From positions 35,301 to 99,300 of the forward strand of contig JAEUQE010000004.1 of NCBI GenBank assembly GCA_016789785.1: a stretch of 64,000 nt of DNA. The letters run 5' to 3'. Made by a program: the position numbers and the translations under genes. The DNA is from Bryobacterales bacterium. Its GTDB lineage: Bacteria > Acidobacteriota > Terriglobia > Bryobacterales > Bryobacteraceae. Positions 51,954 through 59,761 of the stretch are shown here, piece by piece (the first letter of the stretch is position 1; each line of letters starts with the position of its first letter). Under the pieces are notes generated by a model. The model had not been told where the DNA came from. It ran no database searches and was given only the letters and a program-made list of their open reading frames with translations.

Positions 51954-53873
51954 CTACAGTGGCGGCAATGCATGAGAAAGCGCGATCACGGCCCACGCGG
52001 TCCCGCTCTGCGAGATCCACTGGTCATGCCCGTGCGGAAAGCCGCTCTCGAAATAAGGCTGGAATCCCGCCGCCCGCGTGCGCACATGCCACGAACCATC
52101 GTCTTTCCGCGAAAGAATGAGGAAACTTACTCCCCTGCGATAAGTTGCGCTGCTGGGCACCACACCCGCCTCCTGAAGCGCATAGAGCGCCACGCCAGTC
52201 GCGTACGCATCAGTAGGCAGATAGGGAGTCTGTGCCCATCCGCCGTTGGCCCGCTGTAACTTCACTAACTCATCCACACGGTTTCGCGGCGCCGGCTTGC
52301 CGGCCCATCGCAGGCCAAGTAACTGCATCGCCCGGTCCTCAGTGGTCAGCGGCGGCTCCGTCGCCAGCCACGCCGCGGCCCGCTCAATGCGTTCCTCGAA
52401 GTCAGCCTTACGGCCGGGAGGCATGTGGTCCCGTAGCGCGCGAATCGCTTTCGCCGTGATCGGGAAGCTTCCATCTTCCATCGGCGGCCGCACGGGCCCA
52501 TATGCTGGCCAGTCGCCTTCCCGGCGTTGCATCGCCGCCAGATGAAACGCCACCGAATCGTTGGCCAGGCGTGGGGGCGAATCCGCCGCGTTCATCTGAA
52601 GCAGCGAAAACGCGTGTCCATCGGTTCCGGGAGGCGGATCGATCACTTGAAACAGATTCTGTTCCAGGCTCCCCCGGAACGCTGCTGTCGCGCGCCTCTC
52701 GGCCCTCTCCCACTCCCGGTTCACTTTGTAACCACCTCCCATTGCGGCCGCCACGGCCATCCCCGTGTGGTGCTGTGCATGACAGGCCGGACATCCGCCT
52801 TTGGCCAGGAACTGGCGGCTTGTGGTTTGCAGAAGCGCGACGCTCCGCTCAATAACGGACGTGACCGTCGCTGGCCCAGCCGGAAGCGGCGGTTCCTCCA
52901 ACGGGCCAACCGTGATGCCGAGCGCCTCCAGGATCGCAGGATTACGATACTTCCGGGCCCAGTCAAGCGCCGTTTCGCCGGCCTCGGATCTGATCTTCGG
53001 ATCCGCGCCAGTACCCAGCAGCAGCCGCACAATCCGCGGGTCCGCGCGGTCCGTCGCGACGGCGAGCATCAACGGCGTCATGCCGCGGATGTCCGTGGCG
53101 TTTACGTTCGCGCCTGCCTTCACCAGCGATTCGACCGCGGAGTAATTGGATTGCATCGACGCGAACATCAGCGCCGTCAGCCGTCCCAGGCCGAGCGGTC
53201 CATTCTTCATCATTTCGAGCGAATCCACGCACCGCGCATCCACCGGCAGCCCTTGCTCGATCAGCAATGCGACCAGTGGTCCGCTGCGCGCTCCGTTGCT
53301 CGCGGCCATCGATAGAGGCGTGAAGCCGGCGCCGTCCTTCGTATTCGCCCTCGCCCCTTTCTCAATCAACAACCGGACTACGTCGATGTTGTTGGCATAC
53401 GCCGCAGCCTGCAGGACCGTTGCGCCCGTCCGCTCCGTGGCGTTCACGTCGGCGCCCTTGGCGATCATCAATCGCGCGATCTCGATGGAGCCGTCATACG
53501 ATGCCGCGATCAGAAGCGGCGTCCGCCCACTCCTCGCTTTCGTCTTCACGCTTGCGCCCTGATCCAGGAGATAGCGAACTTTCGGCGGTTGCCCCGCGCT
53601 CCACATCAGCGGTGTCGCGCCGAAGTCATTGGCTGCGTCTGCCGGCACGCCAGCGCGGACCAGCATCCTCATCGCATCCACACTGCCCACTGCAGCGGCG
53701 TACATCATTGGCGTGTTTCCCCGTGCGTCGCGAATCCGCGGGCCATGCGTCTTCAGCAGTTCCGCAAGCGCCGCCAGATCATCGTGGCGGATCACTTGGT
53801 AGAAGGAGTCGCTTTGTGCGAATGCGCCAGGGCAAGCCATCCAGACAACAAGACCAAGATACGCGCGTAGCAT
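51954..53873 (-). CDS. Secreted ankyrin-repeat / c-type haem / cyclase-like fusion protein
   Basis: 639-residue exported protein. Signal peptide MLRAYLGLVVWMACPGAFAQ. Residues about 25-330 are ankyrin repeats (DARGNTPMMYAAAVGSVDAMRMLVRAGVPADA and relatives). A c-type haem motif CPACH lies at 361-365 with a nearby HHTG. The C-terminal 200 residues look like the alpha/alpha-toroid repeats of prenyltransferases and squalene cyclases (LQRANGGWAQTPYLPTDAYATGVALYALQEAGV). The start at 53873 is taken from the signal peptide; 90 upstream bases in frame lack one. It is divergent from padR. The fusion is seen directly; its function is unknown. Confidence 0.78.
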   Translation of the reverse strand: MLRAYLGLVVWMACPGAFAQSDSFYQVIRHDDLAALAELLKTHGPRIRDARGNTPMMYAAAVGSVDAMRMLVRAGVPADAANDFGATPLMWSAGQPPKVRYLLDQGASVKTKARSGRTPLLIAASYDGSIEIARLMIAKGADVNATERTGATVLQAAAYANNIDVVRLLIEKGARANTKDGAGFTPLSMAASNGARSGPLVALLIEQGLPVDARCVDSLEMMKNGPLGLGRLTALMFASMQSNYSAVESLVKAGANVNATDIRGMTPLMLAVATDRADPRIVRLLLGTGADPKIRSEAGETALDWARKYRNPAILEALGITVGPLEEPPLPAGPATVTSVIERSVALLQTTSRQFLAKGGCPACHAQHHTGMAVAAAMGGGYKVNREWERAERRATAAFRGSLEQNLFQVIDPPPGTDGHAFSLLQMNAADSPPRLANDSVAFHLAAMQRREGDWPAYGPVRPPMEDGSFPITAKAIRALRDHMPPGRKADFEERIERAAAWLATEPPLTTEDRAMQLLGLRWAGKPAPRNRVDELVKLQRANGGWAQTPYLPTDAYATGVALYALQEAGVVPSSATYRRGVSFLILSRKDDGSWHVRTRAAGFQPYFESGFPHGHDQWISQSGTAWAVIALSHALPPL

Positions 53874-53942
53874 CTCAAAGATGATCGAACACCTTCTCTC
53901 CGCGCGCAACACCCAGGCAGCAGCGCCATTTTGCTTTTCCCC

Positions 53943-53993
53943 TTGACACCTTAGGGGAAACATGTCACCCTTCCCATAAGCAACTTATGGGAA
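53943..53993 (+). promoter_or_regulatory. Operator-like palindromes at the padR start
   Basis: A perfect palindrome with 10-bp arms (TTCCCATAAG 53971-53980, CTTATGGGAA 53984-53993, three-base centre) covers the padR ATG at 53987. Upstream, TTGACA (53943-53948) is part of a second dyad, TGACA (53944-53948) and TGTCA (53963-53967). Autoregulation by PadR is likely; no clear -10 is seen. Confidence 0.55.
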
Positions 53994-54319
53994 TCCGCGA
54001 CAATGTCCTCCTCCCCGGCACCCTCGACCTCCTCATCCTCCAGGCCGTCGAGCAAGGCCCCGCCCACGGCTACGACATCATGGAGGCCATCTGGACGGGT
54101 TCCGGCGAACTCTTCCGTGTCGAGGAAGGCGCGCTCTATCCCGCGTTGCACCGGCTCCAGTTGAAAGGCTGGCTCGCCGCCGAATGGGGCGCCTCGGAAG
54201 CCAATCGCAAGGCGAAGTTCTACAAACTCACCGCCGCGGGCCGCAAGCAACTCGCCAAGGAACGCACGCGGTGGGACAAACTCGCCCTGGGAATGCGCCG
54301 CATGCTCGCCGCCGAATAA
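53987..54319 (+). CDS. PadR-family transcriptional regulator
   Basis: 110-residue winged-helix repressor. The PadR core is plain: LPGTLDLLILQAVEQGPAHGYDIMEAI, then EGALYPALHRLQLKGWLAAEW, then KAKFYKLTAAGRKQL, with a short C-terminal helix. In Acidobacteria such regulators commonly precede ADOP permeases, as here (four-base gap to 54324). They usually repress their own operon until a hydrophobic compound binds. A 10-bp-arm palindrome covers its start codon. Confidence 0.93.
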   Translation: MGIRDNVLLPGTLDLLILQAVEQGPAHGYDIMEAIWTGSGELFRVEEGALYPALHRLQLKGWLAAEWGASEANRKAKFYKLTAAGRKQLAKERTRWDKLALGMRRMLAAE

Positions 54320-54323
54320 AATC

Positions 54324-57041
54324 ATGAACTGGTTCTCCTCCCTCCGCAACCGCCTGCGCGCGCTTCGCCATCGCTCAACCCTCGACAGCGACCTCGAAGC
54401 CGAACTCGCGCATCACGTCGAAATGAAGCAGCGTGCCCTCACTCGCGAAGGCCACGCCGATCCCGAACGCGCCGCGCATCTCGCCCTCGGCAACTCCACC
54501 GCCTGGCGGGAGTCGACGCGCGCCCAATGGGGATTCGTGCGCCTGGAAACGCTCGCCATGGACACCGCCTACGCCCTGCGCCGGCTGCGCAAGGATCGCT
54601 TGTTCTCCCTCATCGCGCTGATCACCCTCACCCTCGGCATCGGCGCGACCACCGCCATCTTCAGCCTGCTCAACGGCCTTCTCTGGCGCCCTCTGCCCGT
54701 TGCCAGCCCTCACGAACTCGTGCGCCTCCGTCTGACCAATCTCCCCCCCACCTATCGCCAGTGGACCAATGGCCGCGAGGTGAAGGCCACCGAGCAGCGC
54801 TCCATCAGCTATCCGATGTACGAAGCGCTTCGTAGACACCAGCAGGTCTTCGCCGAAATGTTCGGCTCAGGTGGCGGTGGCATGTTTCATGTGGAAGTGG
54901 AGAACGTGCCCTATCGCTTCCCGGTCCGCACTGTGACGGGCTCGCTGTTTCCCGCGCTCGGCATCACCGCGCAGGCCGGCCGCTTGCTTCACGATGACGA
55001 TGACCGCCCCGGTGGGCCCGGCGGATGGCACGCCGTCATCAGTGACAAGCTGTGGACCCGGATCTTCGAACGCAGTCCGCGCGCAATCGGTGGTGCCATC
55101 CGCATTGATGGCGTACCGTTCACCATCGCCGGGATCGCGCCCGCCGGATTTCAAGGCGTGAATCCCGGGGTCGACTCCGATGTCTGGATTCCACTCAGCT
55201 CTCTCGAAGCGATCTCACCGTCCTACCAGTGGCGCGACAACCGTGGTTCCTACGTCCTGCAACCGCTGGCTCGCCTGCGTCCCGGCGTCACGATCGAACA
55301 AGCGCAGAAGCACCTCGATTCCATCACGCGCACCGTGCTCGACGACTCGAAGGAGCTTGGCCTGCGCGCGGAAGATGAGCGCCACTTCCTTGCCATGAAG
55401 CTCAATCTGCTGCCCGCCCCCTCGGGCTTCTCCCATGTTGCGCTCAGCTTCGGCGATGGACTCTGGGTGCTGCTCGCTGCCGTTGGTCTGGTGTTACTCA
55501 TCGCCGCCACCAACCTCACCAATCTCTTCCTTGCGCGATCCGCCTCCCGTGCCCACGACTTCGCGGTGCGGGTGTCGCTGGGTGCGCCCGCCTGGCGAAT
55601 CCGCCGTGAGATGCTTCTCGAAAGCGCTCTGCTCGCAGTCGGCGGCACGGCCGGCGGCGTGCTGCTTGCCTACTGGCTTTCCGCCGCTCTGCAGACCGCG
55701 GTCTCCGGCCGGTTCCAAACCGTCGTCGTCGACACTTCCCCCGACCTCCGCATGCTCGCCTTCCTCGCCGCGACACTGGCCGCCGTCGTACTGGTGGCAG
55801 GCCTGGTGCCCGCGTTCTCCGCCGCTCGTGTCGACCCCCAACAGGTGCTTCGCGGCAGCACTGGTGCGTCGCGCGCCCTGCCGCTGCGCCGCGTCTTGAT
55901 CGTCCTGCAGACCGCCCTTTCCCTGACACTGCTCTGCGGCGCCGGATTGATGCTCGCTTCCTTGAACCGCCTCACTCGCGAATCCGCCGGCTTCGAAACG
56001 GCGAACACATTCTTCGCCTTCCCTGATCTCTTCAACGCAGGCATTCCGCGTGAGCGTACCGCGCGCGCCTATGAATCGCTGCTGTCCGCGATGCGAGCCA
56101 CTCCCGGCATCGAAGCCGTGGCCTGGACCCGCAGTGTCCCGCTCGGAGGCGGCTTCTCCATGTTCACCGTCGAAGTGCCCGGCCGCAAAGATCTCGACCC
56201 GAAGCAGCGTTCGGTCTTCTGGCATAGCGTCAGTGAGGGCTACTTCGCCGCAGCCGGGCTTCCCATGCTGGCCGGTTCCGATCTGCCTCCCAAGCAGGCC
56301 GCGCAACGCAACGTCGCCATCCTCAGTGAGAATGCCGCGCGGCGATTCTTCGGCTCAGCCAGCGCAGCCATCGGACAGCGGCTCAAGCCCGGCAACATGG
56401 ACTGGATGGAGATCATCGGCGTGGTTGCCGATGCGAAGTATCACAGCGTGCGCGAAGCCCCGCCACTCACGCTGTATCTCTCCTGCTGGCGCGACGCCGC
56501 TCCTGGCATGACGCTCGCGGTCCGGCATCGCGGCCCTCGGGAACCCGCGCTGAGTGCCTTGCAGTCGGTGCTGAGGCAGGAAGCCGGACGCATGCCTTAC
56601 CTCGAAGTCCGCACCATGGAAGGCAACATCGCCGAGGCGCTCACCATGGAACGCCTGGTGACGTGGGTTCTGGCAGGCTTCGCCGTGTTCGCCATGCTCA
56701 TCTGCGCAACGGGATTGGCGGGCCTGCTCGCCTATCTCGTCGAGCAGCGCCGCAAGGAACTCGGCATTCGCCTGGCCTTGGGTGCCGAGCCATCGCGCAT
56801 CCGCCGCGACATTCAGTGGCAAGGTCTCGTGCTGACCCTGATGGGCCTGAGTGCGGGCGCCGTGCTCAGCTACGCCTTGCGCAAGTCGCTCGACACATAC
56901 CTCTATGGAGTGGCGCCGACCGATCCATGGATCTGGGTTCTCGCTCTGGTGGTGCTCATTCTGACGGCCCTTGCGGCCGCCGCCATCCCCGCATCGCGCG
57001 CCGCCCGCATCGATCCCGCGGCCATGCTGCGCGAGAGCTGA
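54324..57041 (+). CDS. ADOP-type FtsX/MacB-like ABC transporter permease
   Basis: 905-residue inner-membrane protein, the acidobacterial duplicated orphan permease type. An N-terminal cytoplasmic segment (DSDLEAELAHHVEMKQRALTREG) precedes the first membrane helix (FSLIALITLTLGIGATTAIFSLLN). Then come a large periplasmic MacB-PCD-like domain, a three-helix FtsX block, a second periplasmic domain and a second FtsX block near the C-terminus (LGIRLALGAEPSRIRRDIQWQG, then IPASRAARIDPAAMLRES). No ATPase gene is adjacent, which is the usual orphan state. Probably exports peptides or small toxic compounds under control of the PadR just upstream; the substrate is unknown. Confidence 0.92.
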   Translation: MNWFSSLRNRLRALRHRSTLDSDLEAELAHHVEMKQRALTREGHADPERAAHLALGNSTAWRESTRAQWGFVRLETLAMDTAYALRRLRKDRLFSLIALITLTLGIGATTAIFSLLNGLLWRPLPVASPHELVRLRLTNLPPTYRQWTNGREVKATEQRSISYPMYEALRRHQQVFAEMFGSGGGGMFHVEVENVPYRFPVRTVTGSLFPALGITAQAGRLLHDDDDRPGGPGGWHAVISDKLWTRIFERSPRAIGGAIRIDGVPFTIAGIAPAGFQGVNPGVDSDVWIPLSSLEAISPSYQWRDNRGSYVLQPLARLRPGVTIEQAQKHLDSITRTVLDDSKELGLRAEDERHFLAMKLNLLPAPSGFSHVALSFGDGLWVLLAAVGLVLLIAATNLTNLFLARSASRAHDFAVRVSLGAPAWRIRREMLLESALLAVGGTAGGVLLAYWLSAALQTAVSGRFQTVVVDTSPDLRMLAFLAATLAAVVLVAGLVPAFSAARVDPQQVLRGSTGASRALPLRRVLIVLQTALSLTLLCGAGLMLASLNRLTRESAGFETANTFFAFPDLFNAGIPRERTARAYESLLSAMRATPGIEAVAWTRSVPLGGGFSMFTVEVPGRKDLDPKQRSVFWHSVSEGYFAAAGLPMLAGSDLPPKQAAQRNVAILSENAARRFFGSASAAIGQRLKPGNMDWMEIIGVVADAKYHSVREAPPLTLYLSCWRDAAPGMTLAVRHRGPREPALSALQSVLRQEAGRMPYLEVRTMEGNIAEALTMERLVTWVLAGFAVFAMLICATGLAGLLAYLVEQRRKELGIRLALGAEPSRIRRDIQWQGLVLTLMGLSAGAVLSYALRKSLDTYLYGVAPTDPWIWVLALVVLILTALAAAAIPASRAARIDPAAMLRES

Positions 57042-57363
57042 GCCGTCTGCCGACCGTAGCGCAGGCACTCCTGCCTGCCGCGTCCCCTCTCCAGGGGACG
57101 CCCGGCTTTCGAAGACCGCTGCTGCGAGCCACCGTCCAACATCCACCCATCGGGAGCACTCACCACCGTGCCACGCGAGAGCTTAGTTAGTTTCTGTCGC
57201 GAAATTGGTCTTTCTGGCGGTCGCTTCGCCGCGTCGTCACACTCGCGGCTCTGTAAGTCACTACAATCATTGAACACCAGTTCTGGGCCGCGACCGGACA
57301 GAGCGGTTGATCAGTAAGAAAAGGGAGTTTGCGACAGAAGCTAGTTAGTTGGTTAGTTAGCAC
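57042..57363. other. Convergent intergenic region with hairpins
   Basis: Lies between the stops of the ADOP permease (+) and the ketosynthase (-). No gene is supported. It contains the paired hairpins at 57061-57100 and an imperfect 22-base inverted repeat (57183-57204 and 57327-57348, TTCTGTCGC core). GTTAGTTAG-type short direct repeats lie at its outer edges. Confidence 0.5.
57061..57100 (+). repeat. Paired hairpins with identical CTCC loops (related to dispersed repeat)
   Basis: GCAGGCA (57061-57067) pairs with TGCCTGC (57072-57078); two bases on, CGTCCCCT (57081-57088) pairs with AGGGGACG (57093-57100). Both loops are CTCC. The first hairpin has the same GCAG...CTGC frame as those at 31289 and 59415. 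May terminate the ADOP transcript. Confidence 0.55.
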
Positions 57364-58614
57364 CTACTCCAAACGCCGTAACAACAACGCCGAGTTCTTG
57401 CTCCCAAACGCAATACAATTCGCCACCGCATGCTCAACCGAAACCGCGCGCGCTTCGTTCGGCACATAATCCAAATCGCACTCCGGACTGTTCGTGTCCA
57501 GATTGATCGTCGGATGCACCTTGCCATCACGCATCGCCAGCAGCGTCGTCGCGATGCCCGCCGCGCCGCACGCACCTTGCGGATGCCCGATGATGCTCTT
57601 CAACGCCGACCCCGGCAGCTTCTTCGCATGATCGCCGAACGCCAGATGCATCGCCCGCGTCTCGATGCGGTCGTTCAACTCCGTCGACGTCCCGTGATAG
57701 CTCACGTAGTCCACCGCTTCCGGCGCCGCGCCGCCATCTTCCAGCGCCATCAACATCGCCCGCGCCGGCTCCTCGCCGCACTCTTCCAAACGCACGCGGT
57801 GATACGCCTCGCACGTCGACCCGTAGCCCGCAACCTCACCATAGATGTGCGCACCACGAGCCTTCGCCTTCTCCAGCGACTCCACCACGAAGAACCACGC
57901 GCCTTCACCCAGCACGAATCCTTCGCGATCCGCCGAAAACGGGCGCGATGCCTTCTCCGGCGTCGTATTCCACTTCGATGCGAGAATCCGCATCAGAATG
58001 AAGCCGCGCAGAACCAGCATCGTAATCGGCGCATCCACGCCGCCAACGATCATCGTGTCGAGAATGCCGTTCTGAATCGTGCGGTACGCATAGCCCATCG
58101 CATCGGTCGACGAGGTGCAGCCCGTCGTGATCACGTGGCTGAAGCCGCGAAATCCAAACCGCATCGATACTTCACTCGCCAGCGTGCCGGCCGTCGAACT
58201 CGGAATCACATACACGCTGCACTGCTTGAGCTGATTCGCGTAGTAAAGGCGGTACTGCTCTTCCGTGAACTCTTGCGCGCCGCCGCCCGATCCGACAATC
58301 ACTCCAATCCCGCGCAACTCGTCGCGCGACATTTTCGATGGGTCAAGGCCCGCATCCGTCAGCGCCTCGGTCGTGGCCGCGAGCGAAAACGGCACCGTGC
58401 GCGCCACGTGTGGGCGATCTTTCGGCGCCACCCACGCATGCTCATCAAAGCCGGTGACTTCGCCGGCGATCTGTACCGGATAGGAAGACGGATCGAAAGC
58501 GCTGATTCGCTTCACTCCACTTTGGCCTTGCAAGCAGGCCTGCCAGAAATTCTCTCTTCCAATTCCGTTCGGACTGACAACGCCAATCCCTGTGACTACG
58601 ACTCTATGTTTCAT
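57364..58614 (-). CDS. Beta-ketoacyl-ACP synthase (FabF-like, KS-alpha-type active site)
   Basis: Condensing enzyme of 416 residues with the Cys-His-His triad: Cys166, His307 (YHGTST) and His344 (IGHPQG). The active-site sequence TTGCTSSTDA resembles the KS-alpha subunits of type II polyketide synthases (TGCTSG) more than FabF of fatty acid synthesis (ACATG), and APITMLVLRGF is likewise in keeping. No ACP, chain-length factor or reductase gene is nearby. It may therefore elongate a special acyl chain with a carrier encoded elsewhere. A TATACT on the minus strand (58637-58642) could be its -10. FabF-like is certain; the pathway is not. Confidence 0.85.
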   Translation of the reverse strand: MKHRVVVTGIGVVSPNGIGRENFWQACLQGQSGVKRISAFDPSSYPVQIAGEVTGFDEHAWVAPKDRPHVARTVPFSLAATTEALTDAGLDPSKMSRDELRGIGVIVGSGGGAQEFTEEQYRLYYANQLKQCSVYVIPSSTAGTLASEVSMRFGFRGFSHVITTGCTSSTDAMGYAYRTIQNGILDTMIVGGVDAPITMLVLRGFILMRILASKWNTTPEKASRPFSADREGFVLGEGAWFFVVESLEKAKARGAHIYGEVAGYGSTCEAYHRVRLEECGEEPARAMLMALEDGGAAPEAVDYVSYHGTSTELNDRIETRAMHLAFGDHAKKLPGSALKSIIGHPQGACGAAGIATTLLAMRDGKVHPTINLDTNSPECDLDYVPNEARAVSVEHAVANCIAFGSKNSALLLRRLE

Positions 58615-58636
58615 TTCGATGTGAACAACTTGTGCT

Positions 58637-58642
58637 AGTATA
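58637..58642 (-). promoter_or_regulatory. Possible -10 box of the ketosynthase gene
   Basis: TATACT on the minus strand, about 23 bases before the ATG at 58614, in the 38-base divergent gap with the membrane protein gene. No clear -35; weak call. Confidence 0.3.
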
Positions 58643-58652
58643 GGCTGTTTTC

Positions 58653-59351
58653 ATGGACCTTCGCCGCAACTCGCTACCGCGGCTGCTTGCGGGCTTGCAG
58701 GTGGGAATCTTAGGTGGACTGCTGATCTTCCTGTGGTTCCTGCTGCTTTCCTATTGGGGCTTCCGTTCGCCGTGGGGTCTCCTCAATCTTATCGCAGCTT
58801 CGTTACGGAATCACGCGACGTGGGGCCTTGCCTTGTCCGCTTCCACATGGACCGGGCTCGCGGCGCACATCTTCGCCTGTGGTTGCCTCGGGATGGCCGT
58901 GGGCTGGATTCTTCCCAGACCCGTCCCGCAGGTCCGCATCTCTCTTTCCGGATTTGTCTTCGGTATCGTTCTCTCACTGATGGTCTACGAGCTTGTCTGG
59001 AATCGCTACGTCCCACTGCTCGGCGAATACATCCGGCCCGTCGCCGCGTTGATCAGCCATCTGCTCTTCGGCCTCAGCCTTGCCCAGTTTCCGAAGTTCT
59101 ACCATCCGCTGATTGATGATGGAGTGGTGCATCCAGAGGTTTTGCTTCTGCCGGCGCCGGAAAATACGCTTGACGTGCCCGTCCCGGAGAGTCCTGTCCC
59201 GGAGAGTCCTGTCCCGGAGAGTCCTGTCCCGGACACTTCTGATTCGGATACCTTGCCTGCTGAATCGCCCGCGGAGCCACCACCCGCGCCGGAGCCCGCG
59301 GAGTCTTCGAAGCCCGCGTCTTCCAGCAGCGAAGCCAACCCCGCCCCGTAA
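58653..59351 (+). CDS. Hypothetical membrane protein with Pro/Glu/Ser-rich tail
   Basis: 232-residue protein of unknown family. About four hydrophobic helices occupy residues 10-150 (LLAGLQVGILGGLLIFLWFLL, WTGLAAHIFACGCLGMAVGWIL, LSGFVFGIVLSLMVYELVW, AALISHLLFGLSLAQF). A disordered C-terminal tail of about 60 residues has threefold PVPES repeats and many Pro, Glu and Ser. Divergent from the ketosynthase gene with only 38 bases between starts. The hydrophobic pattern supports a real gene; function is not guessable. Confidence 0.7.
   Translation: MDLRRNSLPRLLAGLQVGILGGLLIFLWFLLLSYWGFRSPWGLLNLIAASLRNHATWGLALSASTWTGLAAHIFACGCLGMAVGWILPRPVPQVRISLSGFVFGIVLSLMVYELVWNRYVPLLGEYIRPVAALISHLLFGLSLAQFPKFYHPLIDDGVVHPEVLLLPAPENTLDVPVPESPVPESPVPESPVPDTSDSDTLPAESPAEPPPAPEPAESSKPASSSSEANPAP
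59181..59225 (+). repeat. 15-bp tandem repeat, three copies
   Basis: GTCCCGGAGAGTCCT is repeated exactly three times (59181, 59196, 59211) and followed by a diverged fourth unit, encoding the PVPES stretch of the membrane protein tail. Likely variable by slippage. Confidence 0.85.
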
Positions 59352-59761
59352 TCCCAGTGTGTCTCGGTCGCGCAGGCTTCGCCGGGCTTGCGCTACCGTG
59401 GCGGCTGCGGTACCGCAGACTTCTGTCTGCACCCCGACAATCCGCTCGAGGCCCATGCTCGTGGCCATCGAATCGCCCCTGGCTGGATCATACGTATGGG
59501 CATATTCACGCGGCCGCCGCGGACGGAGAGCCCGGTGCGCAGGCGGCGGCGTTTCAGGTCTGGTATTCGAGACAGGGCTCCGAAACAAGAACGCTGCGTT
59601 TTGATTTGAAGCCGCGATCGTTTCTGCGGTTGAGTTTCGAATCGCGCGGGTAGGCCGAGCGGATCATCGTTGGCGGCTTTCCACTGGGCGCTCCACCGCT
59701 CCATACAATCGTTTAGGGGGCAGGGCGTCGCGCCGTGGCGTCCGTTAGACTGTCAACGGTG
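59352..59761 (+). other. Intergenic region with repeat copy 2 and a possible gene remnant
   Basis: No intact gene. It holds dispersed repeat copy 2 (59409-59494). About 59495-59652 is an open stretch with protein-like text (QVWYSRQGSETRTLRFDLKPRSF) ending at a TAG but without a start, possibly the tail of a decayed gene. Confidence 0.35.
59409..59494 (+). repeat. Dispersed hairpin repeat, copy 2
   Basis: Matches 31284-31366 over about 85 bases (roughly 80% by eye), including the GCAGAC/GTCTGC hairpin (59415-59430), then CGACAAT, GAGGCCC, TGCTCGTGGCC and GAATCGCCCCTGG. Orientation is the same as copy 1. It lies in a gene-free stretch. Confidence 0.6.

Noticed and set aside
53987..57041. MacAB-type efflux operon with its own ATPase
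   Set aside because: Only the regulator and the duplicated permease are present; no ABC ATPase gene adjoins, so the orphan ADOP description fits better.
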